A DNA stretch of 64,000 nucleotides from Billgrantia sulfidoxydans (GTDB lineage Bacteria > Pseudomonadota > Gammaproteobacteria > Pseudomonadales > Halomonadaceae), in contig NZ_CP053381.1 of the NCBI RefSeq assembly GCF_017868775.1, positions 3,472,001-3,536,000 on the forward strand, written 5' to 3'. Made by a program: the position numbers and the translations under genes. Below the pieces are notes generated by a model. It was not told where the DNA came from. It did no database searches and saw only the letters and a list, made by a program, of their open reading frames with translations. Below are positions 6,780-16,353 of the stretch, piece by piece; position 1 is the stretch's first letter, and each line of letters starts with the position of its first letter.

Positions 6780-7536
6780 GGCGCGCTCCCCCGACCCGGC
6801 GCCAGCGCGTGGCGCGGCGCTCCAGCGGGCGCAGCACGCCGCGTTCGGCCAGCTGCACCACGGTGATGAAGGCCAGGCTGTAGGCCAGGAGGGTGGCCAC
6901 GTCGAAGAGCTGGAAGGCCATGTGCAGCTGGAAGCCGACCCCGTCGGAGCGCCCCAGCAGCTCGACCACCAGCACGATCTTCCACACCAGCGCCAGGCCG
7001 CTGCGGGCCGCTGCCATCAGGTAGGGGGCCAGCTGCGGCAGCCACACGTGAACCAGGCGCCTGGCGCGGCCGAAACGGTAGACGTCGGCCATCTGCTCGA
7101 GGCGCTCGTCGAGGCTGCGTGCGCCCTCGCGCACCGTGACCGCCACGTTGGGTACCTTGTTGATCACCACCGCCAGCACCGCAGCGGCCTCGACCAGGCC
7201 GAACCACACATAGAGCAGGATGATGGTGACCAGGGCGGGCAGGTTGAGCAGCGCCACCAGCAGCGGGTCGAGCAGATCGTCGACGAGCCGACTGCGCCCC
7301 ATCCAGACCCCCAGCAGCGTGCCCAGGGCCATCGCCAGCAGGAAGCTGATCGCCACCCGGCGCAGCGTTACCGCCAGGTGATGCCAGAGTTCGCCCGCCT
7401 GCTGCGCCTGCCACAGCGTCTCGAACACCACCCCCGGTGTGGGCAGCAGCGCGCTGTCCAGCAGGCCGGCGACCAGCCACCAGACGAGCAGCAGCGCCGG
7501 CAGGCCGACCCAGCCGGCCAGGGCGCGCACGCTCAC
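6772..7536 (-). CDS. ABC transporter permease, nitrate/taurine family
   Basis: The protein has 254 residues and about six transmembrane helices, with the BPD_transp_1 EAA-like loop near VYRFGRARRLVHVWLPQLAPYLMAAARSGLALVWK. The frame is open much further upstream, but the GTG at 7536 overlaps the binding-protein stop as GTGA and gives a normal SsuC-type length, so I place the start there. It forms the inner-membrane channel with the ATPase at 6111-6779 and receives substrate from the product of 7533-8549. Confidence 0.88.
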   Translation of the reverse strand: MSVRALAGWVGLPALLLVWWLVAGLLDSALLPTPGVVFETLWQAQQAGELWHHLAVTLRRVAISFLLAMALGTLLGVWMGRSRLVDDLLDPLLVALLNLPALVTIILLYVWFGLVEAAAVLAVVINKVPNVAVTVREGARSLDERLEQMADVYRFGRARRLVHVWLPQLAPYLMAAARSGLALVWKIVLVVELLGRSDGVGFQLHMAFQLFDVATLLAYSLAFITVVQLAERGVLRPLERRATRWRRVGGARHA

Positions 7537-8549
7537 GGCGGCTCCGTTCGAGCCGCGTGGCGGTAGAAGAGCCGGGGCGGCAACAGGCGCTCGGCATCGG
7601 CGCCGGCCAGCCGCAGCAGCGCCTGGAGGTCGGCGATGCGCCGCTCGTCGAGCGGCGCGGGCACGCCGCCGAGGAAGCCTTGGCGAAACGCCTCGAACTC
7701 GGCGTCGCTTGCCACGCGCATCAGCGGTCGCAGCGCGTCCCAGTGGGACTGGCTGCCTGCCAGCGAGCGCTTGGTCGCGTCCAGCGCGGCGGCGAAGCGA
7801 TCCAGCAGCGCGCGGTTCTCGCGGGCCCAGCCCTCGTGGAACACGTAGCCCAGCACCGGCAGGTCGCGCTCGAGCGCCAGGGCGTCGAGCAGGTCCGCCA
7901 TCTGCAGCAGCCGGCGCCCCTCGCCCGCCGCCTCGAGCCGTGCGGCGAAGTGCCAGTAGGTCACCAGCGCATCGATCCGGCCGCGGCGCAGCGCCTCGCT
8001 GAGCAGCGGCGGCGCGGCGTACTGCACCTCGGCCTCGCGCTCCAGGTCGAGGCCGCGCTCGGCCGCGACCCGGCGCAGCAGGATCCAGCCCTTGCTGTCG
8101 GGCCCGCCGGCCACGCCGATGCGCTTGCCGCGCAGGTCGTCGAGCGAGGCGATATCGGCATCCGGGGCCACCATGATGTCGCCGATCTGTGCGGAGAACG
8201 GCAGGAACAGATAGGGTTCGCCCTGTTCGAAGCGCGCCTGGACCCACAGCAGGTCGGCCACGGCGCCGGCCACCTCGCCGCTGGCCAGCGCGATGCGCGA
8301 CGCCGGCAGGTGCGGCACCAGGCGTACCTCGAGCGCGAATCCCGCCTGGCGATCCAGCCCCAGGCGGCGCATGTGCTCCAGCTCCCAGTGGGCGGTGCCC
8401 GACTGCAGCACGCTGAGCCGCAGCGGGGGCGGCTCCCCGGCGTGCGCGAGCGGCAGGCACAGGCCCAGCCCGAGCCCGAACACGAGCAAGATGCGACTGA
8501 GGGCATGGCACAGCGCGAGTGGCCATGAGGCGTGAGTGCGTATCGTCAT
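7533..8549 (-). CDS. Periplasmic substrate-binding protein of the ABC importer
   Basis: The protein is 338 residues from the ATG at 8549, chosen because it opens a signal peptide (hydrophobic stretch to about residue 36, cleavage near AHA-GEP). The mature part has the SsuA/NMT1-like pattern: LRLSVLQSGTAHWELEHM, then LASGEVAGAVADLLWVQA, then DDLRGKRIGVAGGPDSKGWILLR. Such proteins bind sulfonates, nitrate, pyrimidine precursors or similar solutes. The divergent LuxR regulator at 8770 and the palindromes at 8588-8623 suggest the operon belongs to the local PQQ/alcohol-related regulon. Its ligand is unknown. Confidence 0.85.
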   Translation of the reverse strand: MTIRTHASWPLALCHALSRILLVFGLGLGLCLPLAHAGEPPPLRLSVLQSGTAHWELEHMRRLGLDRQAGFALEVRLVPHLPASRIALASGEVAGAVADLLWVQARFEQGEPYLFLPFSAQIGDIMVAPDADIASLDDLRGKRIGVAGGPDSKGWILLRRVAAERGLDLEREAEVQYAAPPLLSEALRRGRIDALVTYWHFAARLEAAGEGRRLLQMADLLDALALERDLPVLGYVFHEGWARENRALLDRFAAALDATKRSLAGSQSHWDALRPLMRVASDAEFEAFRQGFLGGVPAPLDERRIADLQALLRLAGADAERLLPPRLFYRHAARTEPP

Positions 8550-8587
8550 GCCTGCACGATACGAAGGGCGCGGCGGCCTCAGAATAG

Positions 8588-8623
8588 TACCTTGGTACCT
8601 GCCACGTTGAGACAATGGTGGCA
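8588..8623. promoter_or_regulatory. Palindromes in the ABC importer/response-regulator divergent region
   Basis: TACCTTGGTA (8588-8597) is followed two bases later by TGCCAC (8600-8605) and then its inverted partner GTGGCA (8618-8623). Almost the same combination occurs at 13221-13267 upstream of nosP. NarL/LuxR-type regulators often recognise short TAC-rich inverted repeats, so this is a candidate operator for the regulator at 8770. Evidence is pattern only. Confidence 0.45.
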
Positions 8624-8769
8624 TTCCCTGCGGCGTGATACCTATCGTTCAATGAACGCAACATGACCCGTCGAGGTGCATCCCTGGCATTCGGATCCGA
8701 GAATGACGGACCGTGACGAGCGGCCTGGCGCCTGTATACCATTACAACGACAACCTTCGGGGCCTGCCC

Positions 8770-9450
8770 ATGTACAAGCTGCTGATCGCCGACGATCACC
8801 CTCTCTTCCGCGAAGCCATCTGTCGCGTGGTCCGCGACGGCTTCGAGCATGCCGAGGTCCTCGAAACCGAGGATCTCGAATCGACCCTGGCCCTGGCGCA
8901 GCAGCACGAGGACATCGACCTGATCCTGCTGGACCTCAACATGCCGGGCGTGCACGGCCTCTCCGGGCTGATCCAGCTGCGCAACGAGGCGCCGACCATC
9001 CCGGTGGTGATCATCTCGGCGGAACAGGAGAAGCAGGTGATCCTGCAGGCGGTCACCTACGGCGCGGTCGGGTTCATCACCAAGTCGTCACCGCGCGAGC
9101 AGATGACCCAGGCCATCGCCCAGATCCTGGAGGGAAACATCTACCTGCCCTCGGACATCATCCGCGCCAGCGGCGGCTCAGCGCGCACCAGCCGCGGCGA
9201 GCCGACGGTGACCGCACGCCAGCTGGAGACCCTGACGCGCAAGCAGCTGCAGGTGCTCGAGCACATGACCCGGGGCGAGTCCAACAAGATGATCGCCTAC
9301 CACCTGGAGATCGCCGAGACCACGGTCAAGGCGCATGTCTCAGCGATCCTGCGCAAGCTCGGCGTGAACAACCGGGTCCAGGCCATCCTGTCGGCCAGCG
9401 ACATCGACTTCAGCGTCTTTCACAAGCGTGCTCCGCGACTAGACGACTGA
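8770..9450 (+). CDS. LuxR-family response regulator, ErdR/EraR-like
   Basis: The 226-residue protein starts [17 protein letters not shown], typical of the ErdR/EraR/AgmR regulators that control PQQ-dependent alcohol oxidation and acetate use in Pseudomonas. The receiver domain covers 1-120 with phospho-acceptor Asp55 (LLDLNMPG) and Lys in ITKSS. The LuxR helix-turn-helix is at 155-215 ([22 protein letters not shown]...[16 protein letters not shown]). I use the ATG at 8770, not the frame opening at 8713, because it matches the family start. Its last 41 bases overlap the end of the convergent hybrid kinase gene, its possible phosphodonor. Confidence 0.9.
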   Translation: MYKLLIADDHPLFREAICRVVRDGFEHAEVLETEDLESTLALAQQHEDIDLILLDLNMPGVHGLSGLIQLRNEAPTIPVVIISAEQEKQVILQAVTYGAVGFITKSSPREQMTQAIAQILEGNIYLPSDIIRASGGSARTSRGEPTVTARQLETLTRKQLQVLEHMTRGESNKMIAYHLEIAETTVKAHVSAILRKLGVNNRVQAILSASDIDFSVFHKRAPRLDD

Positions 9451-11983
9451 GCGCCACGCGCAGCTTGAGCGGCTTGACCGGCTTGTGCAGCAGGGCGTAG
9501 CCGAGCTCGCGCATGCGCTGCTTGAGCTCGTGGCTGTGGTTGGCGGTGATCGCCATGACCGGCAGCGGCTCGCGGCGCCGGGCGTTGATGCGTTCGGCCA
9601 GCGCCAGGCCGGTGTCGCCGTCGTCGAGGTGATAGTCGACGATCAGCACGTCGGCGGGCGTCTCGCCCGGCACCACCTGGGCCGCCAGGGCGGCCTCGCT
9701 GTCGGCCACCCACACCTCACAGCCCCAGCGCGACAGCAGCACGCGCATCGCCTCACAGATATCGGCGTCGTTGTCGACCACCCAGATGCGCTTGCCCATC
9801 AGCACCGTCTCGTCGGCGATCGTGGTCGCCACCACCACGGCGGGGCGACGGCGTGGCGCCAGCTCCGCGTACGGCAGCAGCACGCGGAAGCACGAACCGC
9901 GACCGGCCACCGAGGCCACCCCCAGCGGATGGTCGAGCATGCGCGAGATCTTGTCGGCGATCGCCAGGCCCAGCCCCAGGCCGCGGTCCTGGCGTCGGCC
10001 GGCGGCGTGGGAGCGGCGGAACTCCTGGAAGATCGCCCCCAGTTCCTCGCTCTCGATGCCCATGCCGGTATCGCCCACCACGATCTCGAGCCCCGTCGCG
10101 CGGCGCCGGCAGCCGAGCAGGATGCGCCCCTCGCGGGTATAGCGAATGGCATTGGAGAGAAAGTTGCGCAGCACCCGCGTCAACAGCTGGATGTCGCTGC
10201 GCACCACGGCGCTGCTCGGCACGTAGTGAAATGCGAGCCCCTCGCTGGCCGCCACCTGGCGGTACTCCCGGGCCAGCCCGTCGAGCAGCTCCGCTACCGC
10301 GAAGGCATCCGGGTCGGGGGTCACCACCCCCGCGTCGAGCTTGGAGATGTCCACCAGGGTACCGAGCAGGCTCTCGACGTCCTTGAGCGAGCGTCCGGCC
10401 TGCTCGATCAGCTCGTGGTGTTCGGGCGCCACGTCCTGCTCGCTCAGCGCGCCGATGAACAGTCGGGCGGCGTTGAGCGGCTGCAGCAGGTCGTGGCTGA
10501 CCGCGGCGAGGAACTTGGTCTTCGACAGGTTGGCCGCCTCGGCTTCCGCCTTGGCCTCGCGCAGGCGCTGCTCGATCGCGGCGCGTTCGGCGATCTCCTC
10601 GCGCAGCTGGCCGTTGACCTGTGTCAGCTCGACGGTACGCTCACGCACACGCTGCTCCAGGTTCTGGTAGGCCTGGTGCAGCGCCTCGGCAGTGCGTCGC
10701 CGCTCGGTGATGTCGCGGATCAGCACGAACAGCCCGATCACCTCGCCGTCGCCGTCGAAATGGGGCACGTAGGCGCGCAGCAGCACCCGCCGCTCGCCGC
10801 TGCCGCTGACTTCGGGGAACTCGAAGGAGACGCTCTCGCCGGCCAGCGCTCGGGTCAGGTAGGGGCGCAGCTGGGCGCAGTGTTCGGCGCTGTGCAGAGC
10901 CTCGAGCTCACCGCCCAGCAGCAGATCTCGCGGCCAGCCGTACCACTCCTCGTAGACGCGGTTGGTGAACACGTAGCGCAGGTCGCGGTCGAGATAGGCG
11001 ATCATCGCCGGCAGCTCGTCGGTGATGGTGCGAATCCAGTGCTCACGCTCGCGCAGCGTCTCGGCATGGCGAATGCGCTCGGTAACGTCGGTAAAGGTCA
11101 GCACCTGGCCGCCGCCGGGCATCGCATGGCCACGCACCTCCACCACGCGACCGTCGGCGAGATGCCGCTCGCAGGCCTGCGTCACGCCGTGGGCGTCGCC
11201 CGCCTCGATCAGCTCGCTGCGGTGGCACAGCGCCGCCAGATCATGCGGCACCGCCAGCGCCGCCAGCCCGGTCAGCTCGCGGAACCGCTGGTTGCACATC
11301 TCCAGCATGCCGCTGTCGGCGACCACGGCCACGCCCTGCGACAGGCTGTCCATGGTGGCCTGCAGCAGCCGGGTCTTCTGCGCCAGGGCATGCTCGCGCT
11401 GGGCGTGCTCGTGGCGCTTGAGCTCGGTGATGTCGACGTAGAGGAAGACGCGCCCCCCGCCGCGAGTCGGGCGCTGATGCACCTGCACCCAGCGGTCGTT
11501 GTGCAGCCGGTAGATCGTACGCCGGTCGCGATGGCCGAGCTGCTCGCTGACCACCAGCCCCGAACTCAGTGCCAGGCGCCGCAGGTCCTCGAGCTGCATG
11601 CCCTGGCGGATACGGATGCCGGCCGGACGCCAGAATTCGGCGAAGCGGCTGTTGTAGCGCAGGATGCGCTGATCGGCATCGAACAGCACGAAGGCGTCGG
11701 TGATGCTCTCGATGGCATCGGCCAGGTACTGGCCGGCGGCTTCCGCCCGCTCACGCGCCTCGGCCAGCAGCCGGTTGCTGGCACGCAGCTCGTGGGTGGT
11801 CTGGTTGAGCGCCTGGGTGCGCTCGCGCACCTGCTCGGCGAGCAGCACGGCGTGTTCGAAGGCGGCGTAGGGTGCACTGCGCGGCAGGTTGCTGGCCTCG
11901 ACGCGCTCGATCAGCGCCGCGTTGATGCGCTTGAGCTTGGCGATCTCGCGTTCGAGCTCCCGCTCGCGCTCAACGGACGCCAT
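9410..11983 (-). CDS. nahK: PAS hybrid histidine kinase, NahK/ErcS'-like
   Basis: The 857-residue protein, with no transmembrane segment, has an N-terminal coiled coil ([15 protein letters not shown]), three PAS domains (about 85-190, 210-310 and 330-440), a second coiled coil, HisKA with the phospho-histidine in [12 protein letters not shown], a HATPase domain ([22 protein letters not shown]) and a C-terminal receiver ([10 protein letters not shown]). The start at MASVERERE overlaps the nosP stop by 14 bases. In P. aeruginosa the NosP-associated kinase NahK (PA1976) has the same neighbour and acts in NO-responsive phosphorelay control of biofilm and denitrification. The symbol is by homology and gene order. 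Confidence 0.85.
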   Translation of the reverse strand: MASVERERELEREIAKLKRINAALIERVEASNLPRSAPYAAFEHAVLLAEQVRERTQALNQTTHELRASNRLLAEARERAEAAGQYLADAIESITDAFVLFDADQRILRYNSRFAEFWRPAGIRIRQGMQLEDLRRLALSSGLVVSEQLGHRDRRTIYRLHNDRWVQVHQRPTRGGGRVFLYVDITELKRHEHAQREHALAQKTRLLQATMDSLSQGVAVVADSGMLEMCNQRFRELTGLAALAVPHDLAALCHRSELIEAGDAHGVTQACERHLADGRVVEVRGHAMPGGGQVLTFTDVTERIRHAETLREREHWIRTITDELPAMIAYLDRDLRYVFTNRVYEEWYGWPRDLLLGGELEALHSAEHCAQLRPYLTRALAGESVSFEFPEVSGSGERRVLLRAYVPHFDGDGEVIGLFVLIRDITERRRTAEALHQAYQNLEQRVRERTVELTQVNGQLREEIAERAAIEQRLREAKAEAEAANLSKTKFLAAVSHDLLQPLNAARLFIGALSEQDVAPEHHELIEQAGRSLKDVESLLGTLVDISKLDAGVVTPDPDAFAVAELLDGLAREYRQVAASEGLAFHYVPSSAVVRSDIQLLTRVLRNFLSNAIRYTREGRILLGCRRRATGLEIVVGDTGMGIESEELGAIFQEFRRSHAAGRRQDRGLGLGLAIADKISRMLDHPLGVASVAGRGSCFRVLLPYAELAPRRRPAVVVATTIADETVLMGKRIWVVDNDADICEAMRVLLSRWGCEVWVADSEAALAAQVVPGETPADVLIVDYHLDDGDTGLALAERINARRREPLPVMAITANHSHELKQRMRELGYALLHKPVKPLKLRVALSRLVAEHACERR

Positions 11984-13166
11984 GGCCCCGTCGCAGCTGG
12001 CCGATGACGACACCGGTGAAGGTCTGGTTGAGGTGCATGCCATTGCACTGCTCTCCGTAGGTGTTGAATCCCACCACGCGCTGCTCGCGCAGCAGCGCCG
12101 AGGCGGCCTCGCCGATGCCGTCGGCCTCGATCTCCAGGCGGCGCAGGAAGCAGTCGCAGCCGATCACCAGCCGCGGCGGCCCCAGGCGCTCACGGATGTC
12201 GTCGAGCGCGGCGCGCAGGTCGTCGAGAATGGGCGCGGCGCGCATGGCCGTCAGTACGATGCCGTTCTCCACGGCGCAGTAGAAGCTCAGGCTGAGGTCC
12301 TCGTTGACCCGTTGGATCGAACGCACGTAGGCATGGTCGTGCAGGCGTACCGCCAGCGGGTGGCGGGCGAAGACCACCTCGTCGAGCTCGTCGACCCGAC
12401 ACCCCACCAGTCGCGCATACTCCTCGGCGGCCGGCTCGGCGTTGAGCTCGATCACGCGCCGATGCTCGCGGTCGGCGGCAGTGACCACCAGCTTGTCGTC
12501 GAGCGGACGCAGGTGGTGGGTGGTGAACACCTCGAAGTCGAGCGGGGTGTTGATCATCACCACCACCGCGGCGGCGGTGCGAAAGCGCCCGTTGCCGTAG
12601 ACGTGGGTGCCGGCCAGGCGGTTGTCATCGCCGGCGCTGCCGCCGAAGTGCGGGATGCTGCCGAGCGCCGCGTTGAGCGTTGCCAGCACGCGCTCTTCGC
12701 TGGCCGACAGGCCATCGAGCAGGGTCAGGGCGAAGGTATGGCCCTTGATCGGGGCGATGCCCGCCTGTCGGCAACGATCGAGGAGCCCATCGGTGAGCTG
12801 CTGCGCGGCGAGCAGCGAGACCTGCTCCAGGTCGTCGAGCACCGCATGGTCGAGGGCGAAGTCGCGCTGGTCGAAGCCGATGGCGGTGATGCCGCCGCGG
12901 CTGTAGCCGGCATCGGTGATCTCGCCGGCGGTGGTGCAGCCGCACAGGGTCACGCCGCCGAAATGCTGCTCCAGGGCTTGGCCGAGCGCCTCGAGGTCGT
13001 ACTCCGCCGAGCAGAAGAACAGCACGCCGCCGAGACAGGGGTGAAGCAGCCGGCTCGCCAGGTCCTGGGCGGCCATGTCGGGGTCGCGAGAACCGCTGTG
13101 GGCGACCAGCACTGCCGCGTGGCGGTCCGGGCTGGTGACGTAGGACGTGGGGAGTTCGATATCCAT
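11970..13166 (-). CDS. nosP: NosP-like FIST-domain nitric oxide sensor
   Basis: The 398-residue soluble protein has a FIST N domain (about 15-215: AVLVAHSGSRDPDMAAQ, GCTTAGEITDAGY, FGGSAGDD) and a FIST C domain (about 220-390, ending GFNTYGEQCNGMHLNQTFTGVVIG). In P. aeruginosa the equivalent PA1975 is the heme NO sensor NosP, which controls the adjacent kinase. Here the kinase gene follows directly with a 14-base overlap. I cannot assign the heme ligand from sequence alone. A palindromic region at 13221-13267 lies 55-100 bases upstream of the start and probably controls the pair. Confidence 0.85.
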   Translation of the reverse strand: MDIELPTSYVTSPDRHAAVLVAHSGSRDPDMAAQDLASRLLHPCLGGVLFFCSAEYDLEALGQALEQHFGGVTLCGCTTAGEITDAGYSRGGITAIGFDQRDFALDHAVLDDLEQVSLLAAQQLTDGLLDRCRQAGIAPIKGHTFALTLLDGLSASEERVLATLNAALGSIPHFGGSAGDDNRLAGTHVYGNGRFRTAAAVVVMINTPLDFEVFTTHHLRPLDDKLVVTAADREHRRVIELNAEPAAEEYARLVGCRVDELDEVVFARHPLAVRLHDHAYVRSIQRVNEDLSLSFYCAVENGIVLTAMRAAPILDDLRAALDDIRERLGPPRLVIGCDCFLRRLEIEADGIGEAASALLREQRVVGFNTYGEQCNGMHLNQTFTGVVIGQLRRGHGVR

Positions 13167-13220
13167 GGGGCGCTCGCAGTGAATGGCTCCTCAAGTATAG
13201 GAAGCGCCCGGGGGCGGGGA

Positions 13221-13267
13221 TATGCCACTTGGGTGGCGTCCTTGGCACCCAGTGGCATACCTAGGTA
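13221..13267. promoter_or_regulatory. Long palindrome upstream of nosP
   Basis: The sequence TATGCCACTTGGGTG (13221-13235) has its inverted partner CACCCAGTGGCATA at 13246-13259, a 14-bp inverted repeat with one unpaired base. It runs into the 10-bp palindrome TACCTAGGTA (13258-13267). There is no T-run on either strand, so a terminator for the porin is unlikely. An operator for nosP-nahK fits better. The elements match those at 8588-8623. Confidence 0.5.
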
Positions 13268-13276
13268 GTAGACGAC

Positions 13277-14425
13277 CTACCAGGACATGGTGACGCCCAG
13301 CGCCACGGTGTCGGTCTGCTCGACGTCACCGCCACCGTCCAGCGCGGCGATGTCGTGTCGATTGACCTCACCGACCAGGGTCAGGTAGTCGTTGATGTCG
13401 TGAAACAGCGCCAGGCCTCGCGTGCGGAACTCGAGGCCGGTCTGCTCGTCCTCGGTCTCGCCGAACGACAGCGCCACGCGGTTGGAGCCGAAGCGATAGC
13501 CGCCCTGCAGCAGGTAGCCGTCGCTGTCCACCTCGCGCAGCGCGGCGTTGCCCACGTTGTTGGTGAAGAAGGCGTTGACCCCCTCGGCGTTGAACCCGGA
13601 CGCGCTCAGCGTGAGCGACCCCATGGTGGCCTGAACGCCGTAGCCCACGCCGCGCGAGGTCACCTCTTCCACGTCGGCGTCGCTGTTCTCGGAGGTCTGG
13701 TACTGGCCGTTCAGCCAGGTATAGACATCGATGCCGCCCAAGGTGGTTTCCCAGGTGAGCTCGGACTCGAACCGCGGTGCCTCTTCATAACGCCGCCCCA
13801 GCGGGCTTTCGTCGGCGGTATGCACCGGATCGAAGATGCCCGCGGCCAGGCGCAGACCGCCGGCCTTGGGCGTGCGATAGGTGATCTGGGCGGTGGGGAA
13901 CGGATAGGGGTAGCCGGAGCCGATGTTGCCGAACGAGACGCCGCCGAAATCGACCAGCCCCAGGGTGTCGCTGACCTGCCCATGGCCGGAGAGCAACTGG
14001 TCGAGGAAGATGTTGGAGCGGGCGAAGAGGCCGAAATCCTTGCCCACCAGCACCTCGCCCCAGTCGCCCTCGATGGTGCCGTAGAACTGGCGCACGTCGA
14101 TGCCGGTCTCGGTACCGTTGTCGTCGCTGTCGTTGATGGTGACCCAGAAGGAGGAGCGGGCTCCCAGCGTCAGTGCACCGACCTCGCGCGAGGCGTTGAA
14201 GCCGATCCAGTTGGGCAGGAAGCCCATCTTGACCCGCGACTGACGGCGGTCGAAGCGCGAATCGGCCGCATCGACCTCGGTATTGACGTAGAAGACGTTG
14301 ATGTAGCCGTCGGCGCTGAAACGGGTGCTGTCGCGCTCATAGAGAGTGATGTCCGCCTGGGCGGCGTGGCCAGCGGCGGCCAGGATGGCGGCCAGGCCGA
14401 ACGCCAACGGGGTTTGTGCACGCAT
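13277..14425 (-). CDS. Outer-membrane porin
   Basis: The 382-residue protein starts with a signal peptide cleaved near AAQA-DITLYERD and ends in the beta-barrel pattern DTVALGVTMSW with a terminal aromatic residue. Alternating amphipathic strands and acidic loops throughout fit the Gram-negative trimeric porin family common in halophilic gammaproteobacteria. The ATG at 14425, preceded by GGGAGAA, is preferred to the open frame back to 14515. It stands alone between the nosP and ercS-like genes on the same strand, and may admit the alcohols or acids that this region handles. Confidence 0.85.
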   Translation of the reverse strand: MRAQTPLAFGLAAILAAAGHAAQADITLYERDSTRFSADGYINVFYVNTEVDAADSRFDRRQSRVKMGFLPNWIGFNASREVGALTLGARSSFWVTINDSDDNGTETGIDVRQFYGTIEGDWGEVLVGKDFGLFARSNIFLDQLLSGHGQVSDTLGLVDFGGVSFGNIGSGYPYPFPTAQITYRTPKAGGLRLAAGIFDPVHTADESPLGRRYEEAPRFESELTWETTLGGIDVYTWLNGQYQTSENSDADVEEVTSRGVGYGVQATMGSLTLSASGFNAEGVNAFFTNNVGNAALREVDSDGYLLQGGYRFGSNRVALSFGETEDEQTGLEFRTRGLALFHDINDYLTLVGEVNRHDIAALDGGGDVEQTDTVALGVTMSW

Positions 14426-14597
14426 ATGATTGTTCTCCCTTTTTCCTTGCTGGACCGCGGATTGCGGCCCCCGGAGGGAGTATCCGGAGCGCCTTGCTTC
14501 GCCTCCATGCCTCATGGGTGGGAAGGACGGCTGGCCTTGGTGGGTGGTACCGAAGCCTTACGCCCCGCTACCGAAGCAGGACATCGGCCCAGCGGCC

Positions 14598-16337
14598 CTA
14601 CTCCTCGCCGGTGCTGGAGAGCAACTGGCTGAGCACGGCGCGCAGCTTGCCCGGGCGCAGCGGCTTGTTCAGGTACGGCAGGCGAGCCGCGCGCAGGCGC
14701 TGCAGCCAGGCGTCGCTGCGCTCGGCGGTGATGATGACCGCCGGCAGTTGCGGGCGGCCCCAGTGCTCGCGAAGCCACCGCACCAGCTCGTCGCCGGTCA
14801 GCCCTTCGTCCAGATGCAGGTCCACCAGCAGGAGGTCCGGTGGCGGCGGCGAGGCGGCGAGCGCCTCCTCGGCATCCAGCGCCAGCATGCAGGTCATGCC
14901 CCAGCCGCCGAGCAGGTCCTGCATGCTGGCCAGGATGCTCGGCTCGTTGTCGATCACCAGCACTCGATAGCCACTCAGGCCGGCCTCGGACAGCGCAGGG
15001 GGGGCCGCCAGGCGCGGCTGGCGGCCCGAGGGCCCCAGCGGCACCCGTACCGCGAAGCAGGAGCCCCGCCCGGGCCAGGAGCGCACCGTCACCTCGTGCT
15101 CGAGCCGCGCGACGATGCGCTCGACGATGGCCAGGCCCAGCCCCACCCCCTTGCGGTCGCGGGCGTGGCGCGCCCCGACCTGGTGAAATTCGCGAAAGAT
15201 CGCCCCGAGCTGATCCGCGGGGATGCCCGAGCCGCTGTCCCACACCTCGATCCAGAGCGCCTCGCCGCGGCGACGTGTGCCCAGCAGCACCCCACCCTGG
15301 CGCGTATAGCGGCAGGCGTTGGCGAGCAGGTTGCGCAGTACCCGGGCCAGCAGCCGGTAGTCGCTGACGACCCAGGCGTCGGTAACGCAGTGCCGGAACG
15401 CAAGGCCCTGGCTGTCGGCCAGCGAGGAGAATTCCGCCGCCAGCGACTCGGTCAGGTCGCGCAGGGCGAAGGGCTCGAGCTGCGGCTCGACCCGGTCCTG
15501 GTCGAGACGGGCGATGTCCAGCAGGTCGGTGAGCAGCTCCTCGGCGCCCTCCAGCGACAGGTGGATACGCTGCGCCAGGTCCTGGACCTCGCCCGCCAGG
15601 CGGCGCTCGAGCAGGGTGGCCACCAGCAGCCGCGCGGAGTTCATCGGCTGCAGCAGGTCGTGGCTGGCGGCGGCCAGGTAGCGATCCTTGCTGCGGTTGG
15701 CCTGCTCCGCGGCGTCGCGCGCCTCGCGCAGCTCGGCCTCGATGCGCCGGCGTTCGGCGATCTCCTGGCGCAGTTCGTCGTTGAGGCGCTCGAGCTCGCG
15801 GGTGCGATCCTGGACACGCGCCTCGAGCTGCTCGTTGAGCTGCTCGAGACGGCGCCGCGCCTGCTCACGCTCGGTGATGTCGGCGACGAAGGCCTCCATC
15901 ACCACCTCCTCGTCCGAGGTTGGCTTCTGCACCACCGTCATCGCCACCGGCACGCTGCGCCCGCCGCCGCCGCGCAGGTGGGTGGTGTAGCCGACGAGCC
16001 GGCCTTCGGCGAGCAGGCGCCGCTGCACCTCGCAGGCATCCGCGGGATCGGCGAACAGGGCCGCCAGGGTGGTGCAGCGGGCCAGGGTGGCGGCCACGTC
16101 ATCGTCGCCCAGCATGCTCGCGAGCGCGGGATTGGCGGCCCGCAGCCCGCCGCTCAGCGACGCCTGGAAGATACCGTGCAGGGCATTCTCGAACAGCCAC
16201 TTGTAGCGGTTGCGCTCGGCCTCGAGTTCGGCCATGCGCGCCGTCAGTTCGGGGTAGTAGCTCTTGCGCGCCGACTGGCTGCCCAGGCCGATCAGCTCGC
16301 TGACCGAGAGCCCATCGGGGTCGGAGGGTTTCTTCAC
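14598..16337 (-). CDS. ercS: PAS hybrid histidine kinase, ErcS-like
   Basis: The 579-residue soluble kinase opens MKKPSDPDGLSVSELIGLGSQSARKSYYPEL. It has one PAS domain (about 45-155), a coiled coil (about 155-215), HisKA with SHDLLQPMNSARLL, a HATPase domain (DSGSGIPADQL, GVGLGLAIVER) and a receiver (LLVDLHLDEGLTG). Domain order and the neighbouring ercA match Pseudomonas ErcS (PA1992) in the regulatory network for ethanol oxidation. The kinase core closely resembles that of the kinase at 9410-11983. It begins just after the ErcA-like gene (16-base gap), consistent with one transcript. Confidence 0.85.
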   Translation of the reverse strand: MKKPSDPDGLSVSELIGLGSQSARKSYYPELTARMAELEAERNRYKWLFENALHGIFQASLSGGLRAANPALASMLGDDDVAATLARCTTLAALFADPADACEVQRRLLAEGRLVGYTTHLRGGGGRSVPVAMTVVQKPTSDEEVVMEAFVADITEREQARRRLEQLNEQLEARVQDRTRELERLNDELRQEIAERRRIEAELREARDAAEQANRSKDRYLAAASHDLLQPMNSARLLVATLLERRLAGEVQDLAQRIHLSLEGAEELLTDLLDIARLDQDRVEPQLEPFALRDLTESLAAEFSSLADSQGLAFRHCVTDAWVVSDYRLLARVLRNLLANACRYTRQGGVLLGTRRRGEALWIEVWDSGSGIPADQLGAIFREFHQVGARHARDRKGVGLGLAIVERIVARLEHEVTVRSWPGRGSCFAVRVPLGPSGRQPRLAAPPALSEAGLSGYRVLVIDNEPSILASMQDLLGGWGMTCMLALDAEEALAASPPPPDLLLVDLHLDEGLTGDELVRWLREHWGRPQLPAVIITAERSDAWLQRLRAARLPYLNKPLRPGKLRAVLSQLLSSTGEE

Positions 16338-16353
16338 AAGGCCTCCCAGGGCG

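Noticed and set aside
9485..12007. An 840-residue plus-strand open frame opposite the NahK-like kinase
   Set aside because: Composition is typical of antisense high-GC DNA, and the minus-strand frame has clear PAS, HisKA, HATPase and receiver motifs.
13221..13259. Palindrome as a terminator for the porin or nosP genes
   Set aside because: There is no T-run on either strand, and the position is upstream of nosP and downstream of the porin stop by a short distance only on the wrong side for nosP; the similar motif at 8588 favours an operator.
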